The notes beneath the pieces were generated by a model that did not search any database, had not been told where the DNA came from, and was given only the letters and a program-made list of their open reading frames with translations. A stretch of DNA of 6,876 nt from Pseudofrankia asymbiotica (GTDB lineage Bacteria; Actinomycetota; Actinomycetes; Frankiales; Frankiaceae), in assembly GCF_001983105.1 (NCBI RefSeq), contig NZ_MOMC01000051.1, positions 49,191 to 56,066 on the forward strand, in the 5' to 3' direction. This document shows positions 1 through 6,136 of the stretch, one piece after another. The translations under genes and the position numbers were made by a program. Position 1 is the stretch's first letter. Each line of letters starts with the position of its first letter.

Positions 1-46
1 CGAAATCCCGTAGCTCAGTCGGGTCCGCGTGCACGCGTCCGGACAT
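1..46 (-). CDS. Possible 5' end of a gene leaving the window at left (hypothetical, perhaps WXG100-like)
   Basis: An ATG at 46 on the minus strand opens a frame that stays open to the window edge and reads MSGRVHADPTELRDF. A GAGG Shine-Dalgarno-like sequence (positions 51-54 on the plus strand as CCTC) lies 4 bases upstream of the ATG, slightly close but usable. The pattern 'V-x-A-D-P-x-E-L-R-x-F' resembles the first residues of many small actinobacterial WXG100/ESX-like proteins and related secreted helical-hairpin proteins, but 15 residues cannot establish this. If real, the gene diverges from the phosphoesterase gene to its right. The alternative is chance open sequence in GC-rich DNA. The reading is inference supported only by the start context and a plausible N-terminus. 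Confidence 0.4.
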   Translation of the reverse strand, partial: MSGRVHADPTELRDF

Positions 47-716
47 GCTGCCTCGCTCAGAAGAAAGGATGTGGATGCCCGCGGCAGGGATACGTCGCGG
101 CGGAAAGGGGGCCGTGACTGGGCCGGCGGAGGTGGCACCGGGCGGATGGGCCCGCCGGATTCAACGCGCGATCATGCCATACCCCACCGCTGCCGGGTGA
201 GCCATCCGCCGGTCCGCCGGCCGGCCGTCTCGGTTACACCGTCCCGCGGTACCCGTGGCGGGTCGTGCGTACGTCCGGAAGGATTCCCCGTCGCGTCCGC
301 CGCCTGTGTGGATCGTGCGCGCTGGTGCGCCAAGCCGGAGCGACGGGCCATCGGCGGGTTCCCTTCGAGGCCGCACGGGGTCATGGTTCGTCCTCCCGCG
401 GGCCGGATCTCGGGGTGCCGAGTCCCGAGGGTCACGGTTCGCGGCAGTTACCAACAGAGTGGCACGTGGACCGGCCAGCCGGCAGCGAGTTCCTTTCTTC
501 AGCGGGAAAGCACGCGGCTCCGCGGTCGGATTCGATCCGCGGCGGCGTGCCCCGCCCAGCCGCGCCGAAGCGGCGACGCGCGTGACGGAAGCCCGCCGGA
601 AACGACGTCGCCAGGTTTCCCGGACCATGCGGCGAACCCGGCGCGCGCCGCGTCCGTACCTCGAACGGCCAGGATGATCTCACCCGCGTGTCGAACCCAT
701 GCGGGAGAATGCCGCC
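47..716. other. Long intergenic stretch with no convincing gene
   Basis: Several frames on both strands are open here, but their translations are arginine/proline/glycine/serine-rich with no recognisable domain, no matching start context and no consistent third-position GC bias. They look like GC-rich open frames rather than genes. The stretch probably carries the promoters of the two diverging flanking genes, but I could not pick a convincing -35/-10 pair. A small hairpin (CGGAT at 527-531, TCG loop, ATCCG at 535-539) is flanked by CCGCGG sequences and is the only clear local structure. No RNA gene could be folded from sight. Confidence 0.5.
703..707 (+). promoter_or_regulatory. Ribosome binding site deciding the phosphoesterase start
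   Basis: GGGAG lies 9 bases before GTG 717. It sits inside the alternative longer reading that would begin at ATG 699, and ATG 699 itself has no purine-rich sequence upstream. This favours GTG 717. Confidence 0.55.
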
Positions 717-2210
717 GTGCCCTGCCGCTGCCACGTCACCCGCCGCGACCTGCTGCGATGGTCCGCCCTGGTCGCCGCCGCGCCACTCGTCGCCTGCTCC
801 GACCAGGACGAGCCCGTCGCCCGCGCCACCGCGGCCGCGACGACGGCCGGCGTCGACCCGCGCACGGTCAGCCCGGTGAACCTGGAGCTGGTCACCCTCA
901 CCGAGACCAGCGCCGTGATCACTTGGTACACCGGGATTCCCGGCACGGACGACGGCACCAAGCGGATGCTGCCCAAACCCGCCGACGGGCAGATCTCCTA
1001 CGGCACCAGCCCATCCCGGCTGACCATGACCGCGCACGACAAGGGCGGGCTGACCCCGTACCACTACGTCGAGCTGACCGGGCTCGAACCGGGCCAGACC
1101 TATTACTACCGGGCGGCCTCCGCCGGCAAGCCCGCCACGCCCACTCCGCTGCCGCTGGTGAACGGCAACGCGGCGGGAACCGCGGCACCCGCCAGCGCGG
1201 ACAGCCCCTTCACCTTCACCACCCCGCAGCCACCGCCGGGACGCCACCTGTTCTCGATCGCGCTGTGCAACGACCTGCACCTCGGTGAGACCGTCGCCGG
1301 CCTGGTCGGCGGCACCTCCATAACGGGCATCTCCCAGGCGCCCGGGCTCCCGCGGTACCCGGAGATCATGCTCGAGGGGCTGGTCGCCGAGGCCACCGCC
1401 CGCGGCGCCGACCATCTGCTCGCCGCGGGTGACATCTCCAGCGAGGCCGCCCCCACCGACGTCACCCGGGCCCGGACGCTGCTCGACCGCTTCGGCACCT
1501 ACCGGCAGGACTACTTCGTCGCCCGCGGCAACCATGACCGGGCGCACGCCGGCGCGGCCTACGCCGGCTGCGGCACCGGCGAGTGGCAGGGCGACGACTG
1601 CTTCCGCGACGACTTCTTCGGGGGCTCGGCGCCGACGTACTTCTCCCACGACCTCCACGGCCTGCACGTGGTCGGGCTCGACACGTACGACAAGGCGGGC
1701 AACGGCGGCGACGCCGGCGGGATGTCCGCCGCCCAGCAGTCCTGGCTGGCCGCCGACCTGAAGGCACACCGCGACCAGCCGACGATCGTCTTCGGCCACC
1801 ATCCGCTGGTCGTCGAGGGGACGCCCTTCGGCGGCGGCGCGAGCAGCATGCTCGACGCCACGCAGGCCACCCAGCTGCTGGCGACCTACGCGTCGACCCC
1901 CGGGGTGTTCCTCCACCACGCCGGGCACACCCACCGCAACCACCGGACGGTCAGCCCGGCCGCGCCGGGCGTCGTGCTGCAGGAGGTCAGCGCGGCCAAG
2001 GAGTACCCGGGCGGCTTCTCCCTCCTGCGTGTCCACGCGGGCGGGTACGCGCTGAACTTCTACAAGTCGCGCACGGACCTGGCCCGCGAGTGGAGCGAAC
2101 GCAGCCGGCAGGAGCTCGCCGGCCTGTGGCCGCAGTTCTCGCTGGGCGCCAGCGTGAGCGACCGCAACAGCGTCACCGCGCGGGACCTCTCCGGACTCAA
2201 GCCCGCCTGA
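717..2210 (+). CDS. Tat-exported lipoprotein metallophosphoesterase with purple-acid-phosphatase-like N-terminal domain
   Basis: A 497-residue predicted extracytoplasmic phosphoesterase that hydrolyses phosphate mono- or diesters; the substrate is unknown. The N-terminus shows a twin-arginine motif (TRRDLLR), a hydrophobic stretch and the lipobox LVAC with Cys27, so it is probably exported folded and lipid-anchored. Residues about 54-170 form a fibronectin-III-like domain of the purple acid phosphatase N-terminal type (SAVITWYTG, YVELTGLEPGQTYYYRA). From about 179 follows a calcineurin-like domain: D186-x-H188, G238-D239, G271-N-H-D274, G360-H-H-P and G403-H-T-H406, a full dinuclear metal site. 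DxH, and the absence of GDxxY, make the catalytic part more like cyclic-nucleotide phosphodiesterase/CpdA-type enzymes than true purple acid phosphatases. GTG 717 is chosen because of the GGGAG 9 bases upstream; ATG 699 would add six residues. It appears monocistronic, with a 317-base gap to the next gene. Family assignment is firm; substrate is not. Confidence 0.93.
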   Translation: MPCRCHVTRRDLLRWSALVAAAPLVACSDQDEPVARATAAATTAGVDPRTVSPVNLELVTLTETSAVITWYTGIPGTDDGTKRMLPKPADGQISYGTSPSRLTMTAHDKGGLTPYHYVELTGLEPGQTYYYRAASAGKPATPTPLPLVNGNAAGTAAPASADSPFTFTTPQPPPGRHLFSIALCNDLHLGETVAGLVGGTSITGISQAPGLPRYPEIMLEGLVAEATARGADHLLAAGDISSEAAPTDVTRARTLLDRFGTYRQDYFVARGNHDRAHAGAAYAGCGTGEWQGDDCFRDDFFGGSAPTYFSHDLHGLHVVGLDTYDKAGNGGDAGGMSAAQQSWLAADLKAHRDQPTIVFGHHPLVVEGTPFGGGASSMLDATQATQLLATYASTPGVFLHHAGHTHRNHRTVSPAAPGVVLQEVSAAKEYPGGFSLLRVHAGGYALNFYKSRTDLAREWSERSRQELAGLWPQFSLGASVSDRNSVTARDLSGLKPA

Positions 2211-2245
2211 GCCGTCCGCCCGAGCCGTCCGCCCGAGCCGCCCGG
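2209..2245. repeat. 13-base tandem repeat overlapping the phosphoesterase stop
   Basis: GAGCCGTCCGCCC occurs at 2209-2221 and again at 2222-2234, followed by a partial diverged copy from 2235. The first copy begins in the TGA stop codon. It is probably a small slippage duplication at the 3' end of the gene. Confidence 0.7.
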
Positions 2246-2252
2246 CGGCGGC
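2237..2252 (+). terminator. Candidate terminator hairpin after the phosphoesterase gene
   Basis: GCCGCC (2237-2242), loop CGGC and GGCGGC (2247-2252) form a perfect 6-bp G/C stem starting 27 bases after the stop codon. No T-run follows directly, which is common among actinobacterial candidates but lowers certainty. It may be an accident of the GC-rich tandem repeat it overlaps. Confidence 0.35.
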
Positions 2253-2418
2253 CAGCCGGAGGTGCCGCGGGTATTTCTGCGCACCGCCTTTCGTTTCTGG
2301 TCTTCCGCCGCGTGCCGTCCGAAGCCTATTGGGCGCCACCGCCACTGCCACTCCGCTGCCGCACTCCCATCGACATACCGCCGGCTCCCAGGGGCCGACG
2401 GCGACGCGCGACCATGCG

Positions 2419-2450
2419 CCGACAACCCCGTTTGCGGTATTTGATAGTTT
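2419..2450 (+). promoter_or_regulatory. Possible promoter of the acyltransferase gene
   Basis: The only AT-rich island of the spacer lies at 2431-2453. CCGACA (2419-2424) matches four of six bases of a TTGACA -35 box and GATAGT (2443-2448) four of six of a TATAAT -10 box, separated by 18 bases. Transcription would start near 2455 and leave a leader of about 73 bases. The match is modest, so this is a suggestion. Confidence 0.3.
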
Positions 2451-2471
2451 TCGCTCCAACGTGGCCCGATC

Positions 2472-2481
2472 TCCGATCGGA
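2472..2481. promoter_or_regulatory. 10-bp palindrome in the acyltransferase leader
   Basis: TCCGATCGGA is a perfect palindrome, followed directly by further GATC-containing sequence (ATCGATCG). It lies just downstream of the possible promoter and 46 bases before the start codon, where a repressor operator could sit. Chance occurrence is possible. Confidence 0.25.
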
Positions 2482-2514
2482 TCGATCGCCCTCAGACCGG
2501 GCGCGGCCGAGACC

Positions 2515-2520
2515 AGAAGG
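2515..2520 (+). promoter_or_regulatory. Ribosome binding site of the acyltransferase gene
   Basis: AGAAGG is placed 7 bases before GTG 2528 and 10 before GTG 2531, both in frame. It sets the start here, although the frame remains open far upstream through the preceding gene. Confidence 0.65.
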
Positions 2521-2527
2521 ATTCCTC

Positions 2528-3865
2528 GTGGTGAAGAAATCTGCGGGCGTTGCCTCGCGCAGCCCGGAAACCAGACCGCTGAGCGCCGGCGACCGCGCTT
2601 TCCTGCACTTCAGCCGGCTCAACCCGGGGGAGCGTCTGGAATTCGGAGTGGCGCTGTATGTCGAGGATCCGACACTGACCGTCGCCCAGCTGCGCGCGCA
2701 CGTGGCGGAACGACTGCGCGAGAGGCCGGCGCTCATCGAACGCCTTTCCCGGCCGTCCTCGTCCGCGTCCAGGGACGACACCGTCTGGGAACTCGACCAC
2801 GAGCTGGACCTCGACTACCACGTCCGCGCCGAGGAGCTGCCAGCCGGCAGCGGGGAGGACGGCCTGCGGACGGGGCTCGACCAGCTCGCCGCCCGGCCGC
2901 TCGACCTGGACCGCCCACTGTGGCGGCTCTGGCTGCTGCACGGGCACACCCCCGACAGGGTCGCCGTCGTGTTCTGGGCCAGCCACATCCACCAGGACGG
3001 CAAGGCCCTGCACCTGGCCCTGCACCTGTTGTTCGGGCCCGACAGCGAACCGGCGACGCGGAACCTGCCGACGTTCGGCGCGCCGCACGCGCGGGACTAC
3101 GCCCGCACGGCCGCCACGCTGCTGCGAGGGATCCCCAGGACGCGCCAGCTGACCTCCTGGGGCGGGCCGCCGCGAGGCGTGGCGCGGCACACCTGGGCGA
3201 TCACCGAACTCGAGACACTGCGCCAGATCGCCCGCCGGAACGCGGTGACCATCAACGATGTCTTCCTCGCGGCCACCGCCGGCGCGCTGCGCGCCTGGTC
3301 GCTGCCGGAGTGGAAGCACGGTAGTCGCCCCATCCACGCCTTGATGCTGATCAACCTGCGCACCCCCAGCGAGGGTGAGATGCTCTCCAACTTCAGCTTC
3401 GGCACACGGATTCGGCTGCCATGCGCGGACCCCGACCCGTTGCGGCGGCTGGCCCAGGTCGCCGCGGAGACCCAGCGCGCCAAGGCGGGTGGCAGCCTCG
3501 CCACGGTCTTACGGTGGGTTCTGGAGAAGATCCCAGCGGGCGCGCCGCCCCGGCTGCTCGCCGACGCCGCGTCCGCCGGAGCGCGCCCGAAGGAGGTGGC
3601 GCTCTTGGCGAGCAACGCCGGGACGATGCCCGGCCCGTTCTCCATCGCGGGCCGGGCGGTCTCCACGCTGATCGTTATGCCGCCGCTGTTCGTCGACCGG
3701 TCGTATCTCGCGGTCGGGCTGCTCGGCTTCGGCACGCAGGTGTGCGCCGGGTTCACGGCGAGCGCGAGCGTCCCGCGGCACGCCGAGCTGGCAGACCTCT
3801 GGCTCGCCGAGCTCGCCGCCCTCGGCGGTCCCGTCCCGGTGCGCCGGCCGCCGCGGCGGTTCTGA
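2528..3865 (+). CDS. WS/DGAT-like acyltransferase (wax ester synthase / diacylglycerol acyltransferase family)
   Basis: A 445-residue protein of the wax ester synthase/acyl-CoA:diacylglycerol acyltransferase type, a condensation-domain relative that transfers acyl groups from acyl-CoA to alcohols or diacylglycerol. Visible family marks, in order: PLSAGDRAFL near the N-terminus (PLSxxDxxFL), PLW at 130-132, the active-site motif SHIHQDG at 152-158, NDVFLAATAGALRAW from N243, and LMLINLRTP followed by LSNFSFGTRIRLP. The C-terminal block (NAGTMPGPFSIAGR, then a hydrophobic PLF segment) matches the usual 'SNVPGP' region. The active site keeps the second histidine (H153) and the DG of HHxxxDG, but the first histidine is serine. 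GTG 2528 has AGAAGG 7 bases upstream; GTG 2531 is equally possible. No signal peptide is seen. Length is typical. The true acceptor is unknown, and a non-lipid condensation-type role is conceivable. Confidence 0.9.
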   Translation: MVKKSAGVASRSPETRPLSAGDRAFLHFSRLNPGERLEFGVALYVEDPTLTVAQLRAHVAERLRERPALIERLSRPSSSASRDDTVWELDHELDLDYHVRAEELPAGSGEDGLRTGLDQLAARPLDLDRPLWRLWLLHGHTPDRVAVVFWASHIHQDGKALHLALHLLFGPDSEPATRNLPTFGAPHARDYARTAATLLRGIPRTRQLTSWGGPPRGVARHTWAITELETLRQIARRNAVTINDVFLAATAGALRAWSLPEWKHGSRPIHALMLINLRTPSEGEMLSNFSFGTRIRLPCADPDPLRRLAQVAAETQRAKAGGSLATVLRWVLEKIPAGAPPRLLADAASAGARPKEVALLASNAGTMPGPFSIAGRAVSTLIVMPPLFVDRSYLAVGLLGFGTQVCAGFTASASVPRHAELADLWLAELAALGGPVPVRRPPRRF

Positions 3866-3918
3866 ACCACGGCCGGGCCGGGTCGTCTGGTCTCAAGCCC
3901 GTCGGCGCGCCAGCGGCG

Positions 3919-3958
3919 GGTGACGTCGCCCACCTGCCGGTGGCGACCCGGAGTCACC
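3919..3958. terminator. Long two-part hairpin between convergent genes (candidate bidirectional terminator)
   Basis: An inner stem pairs GTCGCCCACC (3925-3934, one bulged C) with GGTGGCGAC (3939-3947) around a TGCC loop. An outer stem pairs GGTGAC (3919-3924) with GTCACC (3953-3958), leaving a 5-base bulge on one side. The structure begins 54 bases after the acyltransferase stop, in the convergent gap before the methyltransferase, and would fold on either strand. No T-run follows. A terminator is the simplest explanation. Confidence 0.5.
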
Positions 3959-4114
3959 GGCGGCGGCACCCGAGCGACCCTCGCACGGTCGCGGCAACCC
4001 GCGGGAACAGCGGATGAGCCGCCCGGGCGCGACCTGAGCGACGCGCTGGCGTCCGAGGCCGCGAGCACCGGCGCGCGGCGCTACCGACGATCCTCGTTTT
4101 CTGTTGCGCGAGAG

Positions 4115-4927
4115 TCAGTTCGGGAGACGCCAGAAGACCGCCCACTGGTCGATCCGCGTCAGGGGCGCGGTGACTCCGTGTGCCGCGCGGTAGTCGTGGA
4201 CCGCCTCGCGGCATGCCGGGATCTGGTAGTCATCGACGATCACGAACCCGCCCGGTGACACCTTCGGATACAGGTTGTCCAGGGCATCCGTGGTCGACTC
4301 ATACAGGTCACCGTCGAGCCTGAGCACCGCGATCCGCTCAATCGGCGCGGTGGGCAGCGTGTCGCGGAACCATCCCTTCAGGAACCGGACCTGGTCGTCG
4401 AGCAGCCCGTAGACGCCGAAGTTGGCCCGCACCTGCTCGAGCGGGATGGCCAGCACCGCGTTGGCCAGGTGCAGCCGGGTCTCCTGGTCACTCGGGTGGC
4501 TGCCCGGCCCGCTGACCGGCATCCCCTCGAACGAGTCGCACGCCCACACCAGCCGGTCGGTCACCCCGTAGGCACGCAGGATCGCGCGCATGAAGATCGA
4601 CGTCCCGCCGCGCCAGACCCCCGTCTCGACCATGTCGCCAGGAATGCCCTCGGTGATCGCCGTGGCGGCGCACGCGTGGACGTTGTCCAGCCGGGCGCGC
4701 CCCACCATCGTGTGCGCGACGGTCGGCCAGTCCTGGCCGGTGGCCCGCTGGTCGCCGTCGAACACGGCCTCGCCCCGGGAGACAGGCGGGTCCTGGTAGA
4801 TCGTGTTGGTGAGGACCCGCTTCATCAGGTCGAGGTAGTCGTCGTTCCCGGCCTGGTGTGCCGCCAGTGGCCTGACCAAGGTCACATCGTCGTCCCATCT
4901 CGCGGCCATGGCCATGGCCATGGCCAC
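4115..4927 (-). CDS. TylF/MycF/NovP-type SAM-dependent O-methyltransferase
   Basis: A cytosolic methyltransferase of the macrocin O-methyltransferase family (TylF, MycF, NovP), which methylates sugar hydroxyls of antibiotics with S-adenosylmethionine and a divalent metal. Numbered from GTG 4927 (270 residues): YLDLMKRVLTNTIYQDPP from about 31, PTVAHTMVG near 68, the SAM loop ETGVWRGG from E101, D131SFEGMP, LDGDLYEST (D205, D207) and VDDYQIPACREAVHDYR (D232, D233), ending in IDQWAVFWRLPN. These acidic residues correspond to the metal/catalytic region of the family, so it looks intact. Start: AGGGAGAG lies 10 bases before GTG 4927; ATGs at 4921, 4915 and 4909, a GTG at 4885 (256 residues, close to TylF itself) and a GTG at 5134 are alternatives. 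The 5134 extension is rich in Pro/Arg and has many A/T third positions, so it is probably untranslated. No deoxysugar genes are nearby; the substrate is unknown. Confidence 0.92.
   Translation of the reverse strand: MAMAMAMAARWDDDVTLVRPLAAHQAGNDDYLDLMKRVLTNTIYQDPPVSRGEAVFDGDQRATGQDWPTVAHTMVGRARLDNVHACAATAITEGIPGDMVETGVWRGGTSIFMRAILRAYGVTDRLVWACDSFEGMPVSGPGSHPSDQETRLHLANAVLAIPLEQVRANFGVYGLLDDQVRFLKGWFRDTLPTAPIERIAVLRLDGDLYESTTDALDNLYPKVSPGGFVIVDDYQIPACREAVHDYRAAHGVTAPLTRIDQWAVFWRLPN
4904..4927 (-). repeat. ATGGCC hexamer repeat at the methyltransferase start
   Basis: On the minus strand, GTGGCC is followed by three ATGGCC units, giving four consecutive in-frame start-like codons (at 4927, 4921, 4915 and 4909). 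Changes in copy number would not shift the frame but would alter the distance from the ribosome binding site to the start. Confidence 0.75.
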
Positions 4928-4937
4928 GGCTCGGCTG

Positions 4938-4945
4938 CTCTCCCT
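4938..4945 (-). promoter_or_regulatory. Ribosome binding site of the methyltransferase
   Basis: AGGGAGAG on the minus strand lies 10 bases upstream of GTG 4927 and 16 from ATG 4921. It favours the first codon of the hexamer repeat as start and argues against the long in-frame extension. Confidence 0.5.
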
Positions 4946-5103
4946 ACGGGAACTCCCCGGATGGTTCGATCCTGGCCGGTGTCGTCGCGGCCCGCGACCA
5001 AAGTCGAGCCCGTCCGACGCCGGAGCCGCGTCGCGAAAGCGGGTCGTCATGGGCTGCCCGGACGTGGCCGGGGCGTCGGTGGGCCGCTCTGGCGGCGTCG
5101 GAT

Positions 5104-5129
5104 GTCGCCCCTGTCCGAATGGGCGCGAC
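5104..5129 (-). terminator. Candidate hairpin after the DUF3152 gene
   Basis: On the minus strand GTCGC-G-CCC pairs with GGG-GCGAC (one bulged G) around a 9-base loop, starting 11 bases after the DUF3152 stop codon. There is no T-run. If it terminates transcription, the methyltransferase would need its own promoter in the 213-base gap. Confidence 0.35.
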
Positions 5130-5140
5130 GTCACTCCCGT

Positions 5141-6136
5141 TCAGGGCACCGGGGGGCCGTCGTAGAAGGTGCCGTCCGGGGCGTAGGGCCAGGCGTTGGA
5201 GAGGCAGCCGTGCAGGCCGTTGATCTGCTGCATCATCACGGGCGCCGGCTTTCCGGGTCCGGGGCAGTCGCGGTGGCCGTACCCGAGCCAGTGCCCGACC
5301 TCATGGTTGATGATCAGCGCTCTGTACTCCTCGGGCGGCCCGTCGAACTCGGGCGAACCAAGCTGCCAGCGCCTGAGGTTGACCGCGACCGTCTGACGGA
5401 CTCGGCAGTTGAGCTCGCCGTGGGTGGCGAGGCCACCGGCCGCGCAGATGGCATCGGCGGTGTCCGGGCTCGCGATGCGGATCACCAGCGTCGCGCTGTC
5501 GTCGGCGACCTGCCGGAACACGACACCGCCGCGTGACCAGCCCCGTGCGTCGTTCAGGATCGCGGAGATCTGCGCGGCGGCCTCGTCGGGGTCTATGCCG
5601 GTGCCGTCCTCGACCTCCACCCGGTACGCCCTGCCCGCGCGGGTGGCGTTCACCCCGGCGGTGGCGACGGTGAAGGTACCCGGACCGGACTGCGGCACGA
5701 GCATCGGGGCGGGCGCCGGGCTCGCGAGGCCTGGCGCGGGGGAGTCCCGGGCGGCGGCCGGCGCGGAGACCGGGCCGAAGCGGCCGGACAGGCCCGGTCG
5801 GCCGGACAGGCCGGGTATGCCAGGTACGCCGGGTATGCCGGGGACCGCGCCGGCGGAACCCAGGCAGACCCAGGCCACGCCCAAGGTCAGAAGCGCGGTG
5901 GTGGCGGGTATCCAGCAGCGCCTCGGCCAGAGGCGTCTCCGGACAGCCCGGTGGGCGCGTGCCCCGCGGCCGGTGACGGGAGGCGAGCCGGTACGGCGCA
6001 TACCGTGTCGGCCCGTACCGTGCCGGCCCGTACCGACGCCCGCCTGGGAAGTACCGCCTGTCGTGTGGTTGACCAGGCCCGCGCTGGGTGGGGCGCTGGC
6101 CGGCAGGCCGGCGGGCGGTGTCGTCATACCTGCCAT
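5141..6136 (-). CDS. Membrane-anchored DUF3152 protein, putative metzincin-like zinc metalloprotease
   Basis: From ATG 6136 the protein has 331 residues. Residues 1-74 are low-complexity and Arg-rich, with a duplicated GTGRH at 35-44. Residues 75-96 (WIPATTALLTLGVAWVCLGS) form a hydrophobic segment, a signal anchor or uncleaved signal. A Gly-X-Y collagen-like linker spans 100-123, then Pro/Ala-rich sequence to 150. The DUF3152 domain (about 152-331) contains HEVGHWLGYGHRDC from H278, i.e. HExxHxxGxxH, and a downstream VMMQ (Met301/302) that looks like a metzincin Met-turn. Cysteines 231, 244, 291 and about 311 could form disulfides. This strongly suggests a zinc peptidase-type fold outside the membrane; activity is inferred and no substrate is known. 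Start choice is weak: only a GGGG-type sequence precedes ATG 6136, ATG 6127 is three codons later, and the frame is open upstream to 6334. The next gene downstream is the methyltransferase, 213 bases away. Confidence 0.9.
   Translation of the reverse strand: MAGMTTPPAGLPASAPPSAGLVNHTTGGTSQAGVGTGRHGTGRHGMRRTGSPPVTGRGARAHRAVRRRLWPRRCWIPATTALLTLGVAWVCLGSAGAVPGIPGVPGIPGLSGRPGLSGRFGPVSAPAAARDSPAPGLASPAPAPMLVPQSGPGTFTVATAGVNATRAGRAYRVEVEDGTGIDPDEAAAQISAILNDARGWSRGGVVFRQVADDSATLVIRIASPDTADAICAAGGLATHGELNCRVRQTVAVNLRRWQLGSPEFDGPPEEYRALIINHEVGHWLGYGHRDCPGPGKPAPVMMQQINGLHGCLSNAWPYAPDGTFYDGPPVP
5768..5839 (-). repeat. Short repeats encoding a collagen-like Gly-X-Y run
   Basis: Inside the DUF3152 gene, eight consecutive Gly-X-Y triplets are encoded. 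They begin GIP-GVP-GIP and end GRF-GPV. At DNA level they consist of 9-base units (ATGCCAGGT-like on the plus strand) and an 18-base unit repeated twice with one mismatch, consistent with slippage growth. Confidence 0.8.
6002..6031. repeat. 15-base tandem duplication in the DUF3152 N-terminal region
   Basis: ACCGTGTCGGCCCGT (6002-6016) is followed by ACCGTGCCGGCCCGT (6017-6031), with one mismatch. On the coding (minus) strand it encodes the duplicated GTGRH in the cytoplasmic Arg-rich tail. Confidence 0.8.

Noticed and set aside
8..26. tRNA-like D-arm sequence (GTAGCTCAGTCGGGT)
   Set aside because: It resembles a tRNA D-arm, but no acceptor stem, anticodon arm or TTCGA arm follows at the right distances. 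The same bases fit the minus-strand start codon region.
1141..1155. 15-base match (CCACTCCGCTGCCGC) shared with about 2348-2362
   Set aside because: It is short and of simple composition. One copy lies in a coding region and one in a spacer, with no flanking similarity, so chance is likely.
2262..2444. 60-codon open frame in the spacer before the acyltransferase
   Set aside because: There is no ribosome binding site, no third-position GC bias and no resemblance to any family. It lies over the likely promoter.
432..2459. 675-codon open frame on the minus strand
   Set aside because: It lies antisense to the phosphoesterase gene, whose domains are unmistakable. The translation is Gly/Val/Arg-rich without domains, a typical shadow in high-GC DNA.
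1583..2527. Upstream in-frame extension of the acyltransferase (to 760 residues)
   Set aside because: The extension overlaps the phosphoesterase gene in another frame and is Arg/Pro-rich. The ribosome binding site at 2515-2520 and the family's usual length place the start at 2528 or 2531.
4928..5134. N-terminal extension of the methyltransferase starting at GTG 5134, six bases after the DUF3152 stop
   Set aside because: It would imply translational coupling, but about a quarter of the codons end in A or T, the sequence is Pro/Arg-rich and unlike the family, and a hairpin lies in it. It cannot be fully excluded.
4469..5536. 355-codon open frame on the plus strand
   Set aside because: It is antisense to the methyltransferase and DUF3152 genes, with no recognisable domain.
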